A DNA stretch of 64,000 bases from Azolla caroliniana (Eukaryota; Polypodiophyta): assembly GCA_043228905.1 (NCBI GenBank), contig JBHGNT010000015.1, positions 17,918,001-17,982,000 on the forward strand. Direction: 5' to 3'. Under the pieces are notes generated by a model. It made no database searches, had not been told where the DNA came from, and saw nothing but the letters and a program-made list of their open reading frames with translations. The position numbers and the translations under genes were made by a program. The number at the start of each line of letters is the position of its first letter. Position 1 is the stretch's first letter. Positions 52,354-62,400 of this stretch are shown piece after piece.

Positions 52354-52941
52354 TGCCATTGTCATTGGCGCTTGTCAAGCATAAGGCCCGAACCACCTCT
52401 ATGTAAATTTCCGCATCACCTTGTGCTAGTTGTCGAGGCTGTTGTCGTAGACCAGAACCCAGTCACCTTCCTCGATTTTCTTCGGTCGTAGTCGGTGAGT
52501 CCGATCGAATCGCCCCTTGTTCTTTGTCCTTGCCACATGCAGCTTCGTTGTTGCTCGTTCCACATCCTTCTGTCTTTGCTCGAGCTATCGGATTCGCGCC
52601 GCTAACAACTCCTCCCGGCTCATCTTGTCTCTCTTGTCCACCGCAGCCCATGAGGAGATCATTCGCTCCATCGGCATGATTGGCTTCTGCCCGTACATCA
52701 GCTCCGCCGGCATGAACCTAGTTACCAAACAGTGTGTAGTTCGGTCCGCCCACAACACGTAAGGTAGGAGCCGCGGCCAATTCCCGACTTGGCCTTCACA
52801 TGCCAGTACCAACGCCTTTACGATTGGCCCGTGTCTGCGTATATCCCGTAGGAAGAATCGGTACGCTTTCTTCCAGATTGGGTTAGCCTCTTCCTTCATC
52901 CACCCCGCGTCCGGGGTCATCGTTTTTAGGAACCCACCAAT
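52354..52941 (-). pseudogene. pol: Gypsy-4 integrase, core mostly deleted
   Basis: Minus strand. From the RNase H end TPDAGWMKEEANPIWKKAYRFF the sequence jumps near 52855 to RHGPIVKALVLACEGQVGNWPRL, so finger and the first two catalytic Asp are gone. It continues MPAELMYGQKPIMPMERMISSW, EMSREELLAARIR-like, KIEEGDWVLVYDNSL and RWFGPYA to the gypsy E insertion. Several stops (for example IR*LEQR) fit CAG to TAG. Confidence 0.7.
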
Positions 52942-55109
52942 CTAGAGCCACTCCCCGTCGTACTTGCTCTCGTCGAACTCGTTAAGCGCCGGAGTGCCCC
53001 CCTTTCTCGTCTTCACGTAAGCCATCTTCAAGAAGTCCACTCCGACTTCCTCGTCCTCTGAAACCATGATGCCCTTGTCATCAAACCTCGCTCTCGAAAG
53101 CATGTCGGCCATGGCGTTGTCCTTCCCGGAGATGTGCTGAATCTCCAGATTCAGGGACTTAATGTATGTTATCCACCTTAGCATTGCCAGGTCTAGAGTC
53201 GCGCATCCGGAAACCATACCGAGAATCGGTAGGCTGTCTGTCTCTATTATTACCTCTGTCCCGATTAGGTAGTCTTTGTCGGCCTTGACCGCCGAACCGG
53301 AATCCCAGAGTTTGCATTTAACCTGGGTGTATCCTCGTTGTCGCTCGCTAATTACTTTCGCACCGAATCGGATGGGGAACCTCATGCTGTTCTCATCCTC
53401 CTAGTTGATCACCCATCCGATTCTAGTCGGACTCGTGTCTACGGTTACATAAATCACAACATGTTTGCCGTAGACCGCTTTCAGGAGTGTCGGTACCACG
53501 GCAAGCGCTTCTTCCATTTGTTGGACCGACTCCGCATGCTCCCCGCTCCACTCGAACTTGCGCCCTTTCTTCAACAACCCGTAGAGCAGCTCCGCGATAT
53601 GGGCGTAATGCAGGATCCAAATGTGGTAGAACTCGCAAGCTCCCAAGAACCTCCGGACTTCTGTAACCGACTTGCAGTCTTCCTTCATCGCGGAGATAGC
53701 CTCCACCTTAGCCGGAGACGGTTTCCGGCCATAAGGCCCACACAGGTGTCCGAAGACCATGATTTCCGACTGTCCGAAAGCCGATTTCTCCATAGAGAAG
53801 GTGAGCCGCGTGCCTTCCAGCTTCTGTAGCACCTTCTCGCAGTCTCCGATGTGGTCCGAGACGAATTTCCGACACCCATCCAATCCGACCATTTCGTCCT
53901 TATCCTCCACCAGACATCCCTTTATCGGAATGTTATCCAAAAACGGCATGGTGATGTCTGGGATGCAGTCCCTTAGCACCTTATTCATCACATTCACCAT
54001 GTGTGCTACCGAGTTTGTCCCCCCTTGCGGAAGGGTACACATCCGCACTAGGCCAAGAGGAGTCCGCATTGTCGTAATATCCATGCTCTATACGACTAGT
54101 TGGAATTGGTTGTACCCCGAGTACAGATCCCCAACTGAGTAAATCAACCTTCCGGCGAAAGCCTCCGTGAACTCGTCAATGGTCGGTCCGATTCCTACGT
54201 TCTGAATGGTCACCCTGTTGACCGGCTACAGGTCCTGAATAAAGTGCAACGTGCCGTTCTTCTTTGGCACGGTAAACCACCGATTCGAGTATGGGGCACT
54301 CGACAGTTCGAGGATGCCCATCTCCACCTTCTGCTTCAACAGTTCCATTAGCTTCGGGATGTGAGCTCTGGGTACTGGAATCGGTTTGAGATTCCACGGC
54401 ACATGCGGTACCGTGAAGATAACCATCAGCTCAACGACCGCCGGGTCGGGTCTACGCACCCAATCTCTTCCGGCAAGAATGTGAAGGCCTTCCTGTGCCT
54501 CCCGAGCATTCTCCGAAACCGTTCCTCCTCCGCCGGTAATAGAAAACCACCCCCACCAACCTTGAGCTCCCGTAGCGTTATGTTGGTGAACAAGTGTCCT
54601 ATGCCGGCAGGATCTCGTAAACTTGGGTCCGACGCGACCCCTTTCATCCGTAACTCGCTGCCCTCCGACAAGGGTGTCGGGACTGGTCTCACCTTCCGGT
54701 CCACGGTCTTGTACCTTGTATCCACATGGGCCATCCGATCCGACTCGACCCCTTTCCCGAAGTCAGTGATGACTTCGTACATCCGTTCTGAACTAACCAG
54801 AATCGTCTTGTCTTCACTAAGGCCTTCTTCGAGCACGTTCCTCAGATCTCCCAAGGTGTCATCGAAAGAGACTGCCTCCACGGCGTTGCCTATCACTTCG
54901 TCGGGGCCTAGGACTCCGCATGCCCTAAGATGTTCCTTCACCCGTTTCTTCTCCCGGCCGCTAATGCCGGTTATTGTACAACCTCCGTTGTCAGAGAACC
55001 AAAATTTCCTGTCAATAGTAAAGCGTTCCCTTCCTATAGTACACTTGTGGGGGTTTTCCGGGGTGTCCAGACTATCGCGGCCCCATGCCTTGATAGACCT
55101 CTCTAAAAA
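52942..55109 (-). pseudogene. pol: Gypsy-4 pol: pre-RT linker, RT and RNase H
   Basis: Minus strand, entered at 55103-55109. Linker with TIDRKFWFSDNGGCTITGISG and SFDDTLGDLRNVL, then MVIFTVPHVPWNLKPIPV, PYSNRWFTVPKKNGTLHFIQDL, TAG (CAG to TAG), LIYSVGDLYSGYNQFQL, another TAG near 54090, TTMRTPLGLVRMCTLPQGG and the catalytic motif MPFLDNIPIKG (near 53940), Asn replacing the second Asp found in Gypsy-1. RNase H of gypsy type: VIIETDSLPILGM, LEIQHISGKDNAMADMLSRA. The most complete pol of this group in the window and the reference for what Gypsy-2 has lost. Confidence 0.85.
55103..55109 (-). promoter_or_regulatory. Candidate -1 frameshift site (T TTT TAG), Gypsy-4
   Basis: Frame 0 GGG GGT TTT TAG; -1 frame TTT TTA GAG AGG, which opens pol (LERSIKAWG). 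Same place and same heptamer as in Gypsy-1 and Gypsy-2. Confidence 0.5.
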
Positions 55110-55707
55110 CCCCCTCGACCTTCGCCGCCGAGGGTCTCACAATTGCGCTCGTGGTTCGGTCGCACCGTTAGAAATTGGACGGAGTTCCGCCCATCTTGGC
55201 TCTTCACTCGAGCGTACGCCGAACCGTTATCCAGCACCTTCGTCTCCATGCGTGTTGTCGTAATGTACGGTTGTCCGAGTATCACCGAATGTGAGGATGT
55301 CTCTTGCACGAAGAAGTGTTGGTCAATCTCGACATCACCGATTTTCACCCGTACATTTGGGTAGGCCCCGTGTAGCTCCTCCATGGCGCGCGTCGCCACT
55401 CGTATTTTCCACCTGTGCTTGGTGTTGATCGGCCACTTGCCCTTCTTGTAGAAGTCCATAGACATCAGGTTGATCTCCAAACCGTGGTCTACTAGACATC
55501 TCCGATCTGAACCAGGGTCTCCGTAGTGGCTCTTTCCTAGTGCAGCTTCAAATAGTGGCTTTCCGCCAACTCGTCTTCCAGGGCCATATCTTCTAGGTGT
55601 GTCGTTCGCACCTCCACCGGCTTCTCTGGCTTCACCAAGTCCACAATGGAGTCATGCAATTCTTTCTTGGCGATCCCAAGCACTTCCCTCAGCGACAGCT
55701 CCACCTT
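55103..55707 (-). pseudogene. Gypsy-4 aspartic protease region
   Basis: Minus strand. KKELHDSIVDLVK-type start near 55660, then decayed sequence to LVDHGLEINLMSMDFYKKG (near 55480), where Leu replaces the Ser of DHGSE in the other copies (TCG to TTG). PINTKHRWKIRVATRAMEEL, HSVILGQPYI and SVQFLTVRPNHERN follow, ending in the T TTT TAG site. A deletion near 55497 removes the residues just before the active site. Confidence 0.7.
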
Positions 55708-55984
55708 TTTTAAGATTGCTTAAAGTGTGCGGCACTTCATCGAGGGTTGTTTGGGGTGGACTCAAGTTTAGATCTTATTTGTATGTCTAAACATAAGTAG
55801 TGATATAGTTTTAGAAGAATAGAAAAGTGAGGGCGTGGGTGGGGGTTAGGGGAGTGTAGCTTGTTGAAATTATCAAAAGTATTTAAACCTAATCAAAGTT
55901 TTTAGAATATATTAAAGATCATTGGGATAACTTAAGTTATTAGACAACAATAACGTACTATTAAAACACCAATATAGAGTATTA

Positions 55985-56560
55985 TTAAAACGGGACCACA
56001 CGCTTAGATGAACGAGAGTTGTTTAAACACACGCTTAAGCAAACACTTAAAAGAAAGATTATTATAAAAAATAAGAATAAAAATAAAAATAGAAAAGAGA
56101 GATTGAGATTAAAAAATGATTATGGTTAAGAAGGGATTATGATTAAGGGGGAAGGGGTTGCTAAACAAAGTACTTAAACGAATGTTTAAACAAATATTTA
56201 GATAAGAAAACACTTGGGCAGACACTTAACGCAAGGTTAGGATTAAAAGAGAAGGGAGGGATTATGGTTAAAGAAAAGGGGTCATGGTTGAGAAGAGAAT
56301 GATTATGATTAAGAGAGGAGAGTACTTAAACAAATGTTTAAACAAAAAGTTAAACCTAAAAATGATTGAACAAGTACTTAAAAAAAAGGGGTTAAACAAG
56401 TACGTAATAAAAATGTTTATTAAACAAGTACTTAATAGAAAATGATTAAATAAATGCTTAAAAACTTAAGACAAAAAAAAATTTGATAAAAAAGTGATTA
56501 AACAAGTACTTAATAAAAATTTATTAAATAAGTACTTAAGAACTTAAGACAAAAAATTAG
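55985..56560. repeat. Degenerate AAGTACTTAA-type repeat block
   Basis: Purine-rich AT DNA with about ten variants of TAAACAAGTACTTAA and TTAAACAAATGTTTA, each with a short palindromic core (AAGTACTT), mixed with GATTATGGTTAAG repeats. Non-coding part of the 55708-57129 insertion. Confidence 0.55.
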
Positions 56561-56789
56561 ATAAGAGCAACACATAGAAGGAAAGAAAGTTTTACTATCA
56601 TAAGGCAACGATCGGCAAATGCATTTCGCCTCGATGGAGGCTCTTCAGTGCCCGATGTACAAATGATGAAAACTAAGCCTACTAGGTTGCTCTTTTTATA
56701 GGGAGAGGGAGGAGAGTCCTTTGTATGTGGGACATACAAAAGTGTGTACAAAGGGAAGGTAAAAGAGTGTACACAAGACTTTAGGTGGG

Positions 56790-57129
56790 GGTTAAGAGGG
56801 GTGAGAGTACATAAAACATTAGGTGGGGGGAAAGGATGCGTGTACTAGGTGGTTTCTTAGTTTTTTACCATTTAGCCAACACGTGAGAGGGGGTGTAAGG
56901 GAATTGTATTGTGGTTGTCCTAGAAGGGGTTTAAGTTTGTTTCTCACGAGCGCTCCGATTTGGAGTTTTTTGATACAAGGGGAGTATCGAAGCTTAAAAA
57001 CAATGGGTGGAGGTTTTTTGTTGTTGGGTTGGTTAGAGAGTAGTTGGTTTCGTATGGAGTAGGGGACGGTCGAAAAACACTTGAGTAGGAACTTCGATGG
57101 GTAGCCCCTAGCTCTTAGGCGGTCGTAGA
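56790..57129 (-). pseudogene. C-terminal RT-like fragment of the 5'-truncated element
   Basis: Minus strand. YDRLRARGYPSKFLLKC, then KPPPIVFKLRYSPCIKKLQ, a hydrophobic/basic stretch (NKLKPLLG) and, after a frameshift near 56870, KKLRNHLVHAS. The order RL..RGYP..FL, then VF...YSP, then LR.HLVHA is what I know from the end of Penelope-like RTs before their GIY-YIG domain, and from related RTs lacking it. No GIY-YIG motif is visible. Short and decayed, so the assignment is tentative. Confidence 0.35.
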
Positions 57130-58584
57130 AGGACCTTCTACAGGTCCGTCATTCTTTCTATCTCGATACTCAACCGGTAACCGGCTTTCTTTGTTGTATC
57201 TGGTGTGCCGGAAGTACCGGCGTCATTCTGCTTCGGCCCAAACCGGGTCTCATACCGTTGCGAGGGTTTGGCCCCTCCGGCCTTCCCCGCATGTATGTCT
57301 TCTACCAGAACCTCGTAGTTCTGGCACGCAGCTTCCACGAAGCTGGACTTTTCCTCAACCGGATCGCTCCACCCGGTGACCTCCCGGACCCGTCTTTCCG
57401 CGCGGTCTGCTTCCTCCTTCCTCAACCGCACACCGGTGAGGCCTTCTAGCACCAACGGCCAAAACCCAAAGTCCTTCGTCTTCCGGCCTTCGTCACTCCC
57501 AACCCGGATTCCTGCCGACGCCAAGTAGTGGATGGTCTCCACATGGCGTGCTGCCACATCTTCCATCAGCCTTTTCATTCCTCCTCGTCCGATATTCAAC
57601 TCCAAGGCTCTCTAGGTCTCGCTAGCGTGCACCCACCCATTCGACAGGTACACCATGTTAGCCCTTATCACTTCTGCGAAGTCCACGCAGTCCTTCCGAA
57701 TGTGACCGACCGCGTCACACAACAAGCACCAATGCCCACCCGGAGGCCTCCGGTCGTGAAATTGCTCGTCGTCGTCCCTCCTTGCTTGTGCAATTTGTAG
57801 GTCTCATACCATTTGCGTCAGCTCTTCGAGAGCCACTCCTCCGGACGGGCCTTTGACCACGTTGGTCGATGTCGAGCCTGTCTCAAACCAATCCCGGGTT
57901 TCCTCCCTTCGTGTCGGTAGGGGTCCCTCGAGCTTTCTTGCTGCAATAAATCCCGCGCCCGATGAGCCCTTGTCGCCCCCACTCACGTCGTTTGTCGAAA
58001 CGGCCGTAGACTCTTTTCACCACGGTCCAGTTAGTCGTCAGGCCGTCATTTGTCTCCAGCAGGAGACCCACTTACTCCCGATCCCGCACGTCCACAGCCT
58101 TTACGAACAACAAAACCCGGCTCGTATCTAGTATGGTCATGTCCAGTGCCGAGAGCCATACAAAGCGTTCCTCAAACTCCCGGAGGAGCACCAACACGTT
58201 TCTCCCCTTTTCGGGTGTCTCCACCCACTCCATGAAATCCTGCTTCGACAGCCGAAGCACGTCATCAAGCCCGTACTTCTCAAAGAGCCAACCTTCGAAT
58301 TCTTCCCAGGTCCGGCACTCAGCCCGCACCTCGAGCACCTCCGCGTGGATGCCCGTCATTGCCACCCGAGGGAATCCGGCCAGCCGCCTGTCCTCCGGAA
58401 TGTCCCTCATTACCATTTCGGCTCAGTAGGCCTCTAGATAGCTCACGGTGTCCTTCCCACCGAACCGGCCTATCGCACCAACAATTGCTTCGATGGCCCT
58501 GTCGAGGGCGTTTGTGCCCTCACACGCACTCACTATCCAATCAATGGCAGAAGCCATGGCTTCGGCAAGTTCCGATCCCCTCAT
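57130..58584 (-). pseudogene. gag: Gypsy-4 Gag, several breaks
   Basis: Minus strand from ATG 58584 (MRGSELAEAMAS). IGRFGGKDTVSYLEAY, MVMRDIPEDRRLAGFPRVAM, TWEEFEGWLFEKYGLDD, FMEWVETPEKG, a TAG near 58072, LLETNDGLTTNWTVVKRVYG, a frameshift near 57970, ALEELTQMV, the knuckle CLLCDAVGHIRKDC (near 57720), GRGGMKRLMEDVAARH and VTGWSDPVEEKSSFVEAAC. Colinear with Gypsy-2 Gag, which confirms the start codon and shows the 1-nt loss in Gypsy-2. Ends at the 55708-57129 insertion. Confidence 0.75.
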
Positions 58585-58608
58585 CTTTCGATTCCTCTGC
58601 CGCCTTGT

Positions 58609-58626
58609 TTCACGTCGGTTTCACCA
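58609..58626 (-). other. Gypsy-4 primer binding site (tRNA-Trp)
   Basis: Minus strand TGGTGAAACCGACGTGAA, one mismatch to the Gypsy-2 site; 5 bp inside the LTR. Confidence 0.6.
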
Positions 58627-58631
58627 AATAA

Positions 58632-58787
58632 TGTCGTGTTATTCTGCATGCGCAGGAGAAACCAAGGCGGGACCGCGGGGGGGCTGAACCGGGGAATAAC
58701 TTAACAGAGGGAGGAGCGACACAAAACCACGGTAGAGCCACGCACACAAATACACAGAGAACTCACAACAAAGATCGAACAACGAAT
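58632..58787 (-). repeat. Gypsy-4 5' LTR, inner 156 bp
   Basis: Matches 45485-45640 with few changes. Copia B2 inserted at CGAAT (58783-58787); in the 3' LTR this site is intact (CGAACAACGAATAAGGC). The outer part must lie beyond the window. Confidence 0.85.
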
Positions 58788-59400
58788 TGTTGGGATTACG
58801 GTCCCTTCGGATGGGATGGTCGGATGTCGGAGACGAATGCCGACGAGCCCGGTTTTCGGTTTCGGAACCGGATGATGAAGACCCCGGCTTCGGAGCCGGA
58901 TGACGAATGTACCCGGAGAGAGATCCGGATGCAGGGACATATCCGTGAATATGTTTGCTAAGGGCCCCTGAGGCTATAGTTGTAAATAGCCCCAAAGTCA
59001 TATATGTATAAATATGACTTAGGGCAAACAGTTTTAGTGTTGCTGATCATTTTTCTGTTTTTCCACTCAAGAGGAGTGAAGAGGGAGCAGCCGTGAGAGA
59101 GAGAGAGAGATAGAGCGTGAGAGAGGAAGAGGACGACGCCTCTGTGTATTTCCGCCGCCTGTGGCGAGGACAGCGAGCTCAAGGTCGTCGCCTTGCAGCT
59201 CGCCATTGTATACTTCTCTGTATAGTGTTGGTTTGGAGTCCTGTACTCCCGTGGTTTTTTCCCGTCTAGGGTTTTCCACGTTAATCCCTGTGTGTTCGCG
59301 TTTTGTTTCTCCGTGTGGTTCCTATTTTCTGCTCCATTGATTCGTGCTTACTCGGTTGTGGCCGAGCGGTGAAGGTGAATCGAGTCGTCGATTCCCAACA
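58788..59400 (+). repeat. Copia B2 5' LTR
   Basis: TGTTGGGATTACGGTCC to TTCCCAACA. TATA box TATAAATATG near 59006. Same U3 hairpins as B1. Primer site TGGTATCAGAGC at 59404-59415. Confidence 0.95.
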
Positions 59401-59430
59401 AACTGGTATCAGAGCGGGTTGCTGCAGAAA

Positions 59431-62400
59431 ATGGAAGGCGGCGGCAGCGGGCAGCCGGGGATGATGGTGCTGACTGCGCAGAATTACGCCGACTGGAAGA
59501 TCAAGATGGAGGATCTTCTGATTGTTCGGGACCTGTACAAATCGATTGACAGGTCGGAAATACCGAAAGGGGTACTTGAGTCGGAATGGAGGCTTCTGAA
59601 CCGGAAAGCCGTTGCAACCATTCGGCAATACGTCGACGTGAGCGTTCTACAACATGTGGCGAACGACACCAACGCATATGAGATGTGGCGGAAGCTGTCG
59701 GGCCTCTATGAGAGGAAGAATGCGTTGAACCGGACCTCCCTGATGAGGAAGATAGTGAATCTCAAGTACCGGGACGGCGAGAGTATGGTGGAACACGTAA
59801 GCACGTTCATGGGATTCGTGAATCAGCTTGCGGCGATCAAGTTCCCGTTGGAGGATGCAATGCAAGCCATCATCCTGATGTGTACATTGCCGGAAAGCTG
59901 GGAGAACTTGGTGGTGACTCTCCGCACCTCCTGCACCGAAGATAACTTGTCCTTACAAACGGTAAAGACAAGTATTTTGAACGAAGAAGCGCGTCGGAGA
60001 GATAAAGAACCGGCCTCCGACTCGAAGGCGCTGCTTACCGAATCGGATCGGGGAAGGCACTACCGAAAAGACAACGGAGCCGACGACACCGATTCGAAGA
60101 AGTCACCGGAGAGAAACGGTGCATACCGGGGAGCCACGGACCGGAGAGGTTCGGATCGGCGAGGGCAGGACCGGAAAGGAACGACGGCACTCGCGGAGAG
60201 TGAGGAAGAAATCATGCTCATCACCGAAGAAGGTGAACTAAACATTGCCGACAATGAGACGACCTGGGTGGTCGATTCCGGAGCATCGTTCCACCTGACC
60301 CCGGAGAGAAGATACTTCTCATCCTACACAGCCGGTGAGCATGGCTGTGTTCGGATGGGAAATGAAGGTACGTGCCGGATTGCCGGCATCGGAGACGTGT
60401 GGTTGACAACCCCGACCGGATGCAAAATGTTGCTGAAGGATGTCCGACACGTTCCGGAGGTTCGATTGAACCTGATTTCGGCCGGGAGGCTAGACGATGA
60501 AGGCTACACAGGTAGCATCCGGAACGGCGTAATGAAGTTCAGCAAGGGGAGCCTGATAGTGGCTCGGGCCCGGAAAGACAACACATTGTACCTGATGAAT
60601 GCCCGGTTGTGTCCGGAAGAGTTGAACGTGGCAGCCGACACTGCCGGTGAGCTGTGGCACAAGAGACTGTGCCACATGAGTGAGAAGGGGATGAAGAGGC
60701 TTGCAGAAGACAACCTTATCCCAGTGAAGCATGTGCACCTGGAGAAGTGCACCGATTGCCTGGCCGGTAAGCAGAACCGAACCTCCTTCCACTCAAGGCC
60801 ACCGACGAGACGTAGCGCACCATTGGAGTTGGTGCACACTGATGTGTGTCAGGTAGAAACGAAGTCACATGGCGGAGCCCAGTACTTCGTAACATTCATC
60901 GATGATCATAGCCGAAAACTGTGGACGGCACCGCTGAAGACAAAGGACCAAGTGTTGTCCGTCTTCAAAGAACTCCACGCGAGAGTGGAAAGGGAATCCG
61001 GCAAGAAGCTGAAAGCGATACGAGCGGATAACGGAGGGGAATACCGGGGGCAGTTCGCGGAGTACTGTCGCTCGAAGGGAATCCGGCTCGAGTTTACTGT
61101 GCCGAAGACGCCGGAACTGAACGGGCTGGCCGAGAGGATGAACCGGACCATAATGGAGAGGGTCCGGAGTATGCTGGCGCATGCGGAATTACCCAAGGGG
61201 TTTTGGGCTGAGGCGATGTCGACGGCGACATACGTGATAAACAGATCACCCTCAGTACCTTTGGACGGAGACACGCCGCAGAGAGTGTGGACCGGTAGGG
61301 AAGTATCCTACCGGCATCTGAAGGTGTTCGGGTGTCTCGCATACGTGCATGTGGCAAAGGACCGGAGAGGAAAGCTAGATCCAAAGACCCAGCCATGCAT
61401 ATTCCTCGGTTACGGCGACGATGAGTTCGGCTACCGAGTATGGGACCCGGTCGACAAGAAGATATTCAGGAGTCGAGACATCATCTTCATGGAGGACAAG
61501 ACACTCGCCGACTGGGAGTCGGAGAAGAAGATGAAGAGCTCCAAGTCGACTGGTGAGAATCAACTCTACGAGGAGCAGTCCCGACCGGCAAGGGACCGGT
61601 TAGCACTCGAGGATCCGGCCGAAGACGGTGAAGAAACAGAACCGGCCGAAGAAGATGAAAATGATACCGGAACCGGCCCCGATCCCGAAATGGATTCGGA
61701 TGAAGAAGAAGAATCGGAAGAACCGGTTACCGAAGCTCCCGAACGGAGATATCCTCTAAGAGAGAGGAGGGCCCCCCGGAGATTTCCGGATCCAGAGCAC
61801 GTGCTGCTAACCGACGAGGGGGAGCCGGAGAGCTTTGAAGAAGCAAAGCACGACACCCAGAGCCGCAGGTGGTTGAGTGCCATGCAGGACGAGATGGATT
61901 CCCTGCATGAGAACCACACATATGAACTTGTGGAGTTGCCGAAAGGAAAGCGGGCACTTCGAAACAAGTGGGTGTTCAAGCTGAAACTGGGAGAAGCCGG
62001 AAACCCCCCGAGATACAAAGCCAGGATCGTGGTGAAGGGGTTTCAGCAGAAGAAGGGCATCGACTTCGACGAGATATTTGCCCCGGTAGTGAAGATGACC
62101 TCCATCCGAACGGTGTTGAGCATAGCGGCAAGCATGGACCTCGAGGTAGAACAGATGGACGTGAAGACGGCATTCCTTCACGGTGACCTCGAAGAAGAGA
62201 TCTACATGCAGCAACCGGAAGGATTCGAGAAGAAAGGGAAGGAGCACCTGGTATGCCGGTTGAAGAAGAGCCTCTACGGACTGAAGCAGGCCCCCCGGCA
62301 ATGGTACCGGAAATTCGACTCCTTCATGACCGACGAAGGGTACCTCAAAACGCAGTCCGACCACTGCGTGTTTGTGAAGAAGTTCGAAGGAGGAGACTTC

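Larger units (their letters stand above)
55708..57129 (-). mobile_element. 5'-truncated retroelement, Penelope-like candidate
   Basis: Interrupts Gypsy-4 gag between sequences that are nearly adjacent in Gypsy-2. On the minus strand it opens in the middle of a reading frame (57129) and ends in a short A-run (AATCTTAAAAAA at 55708-55719), the pattern of a 5'-truncated, target-primed insertion. About 23 bp of the target is missing compared with Gypsy-2. About 1.1 kb of AT-rich 3' sequence follows the coding part. Confidence 0.45.
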
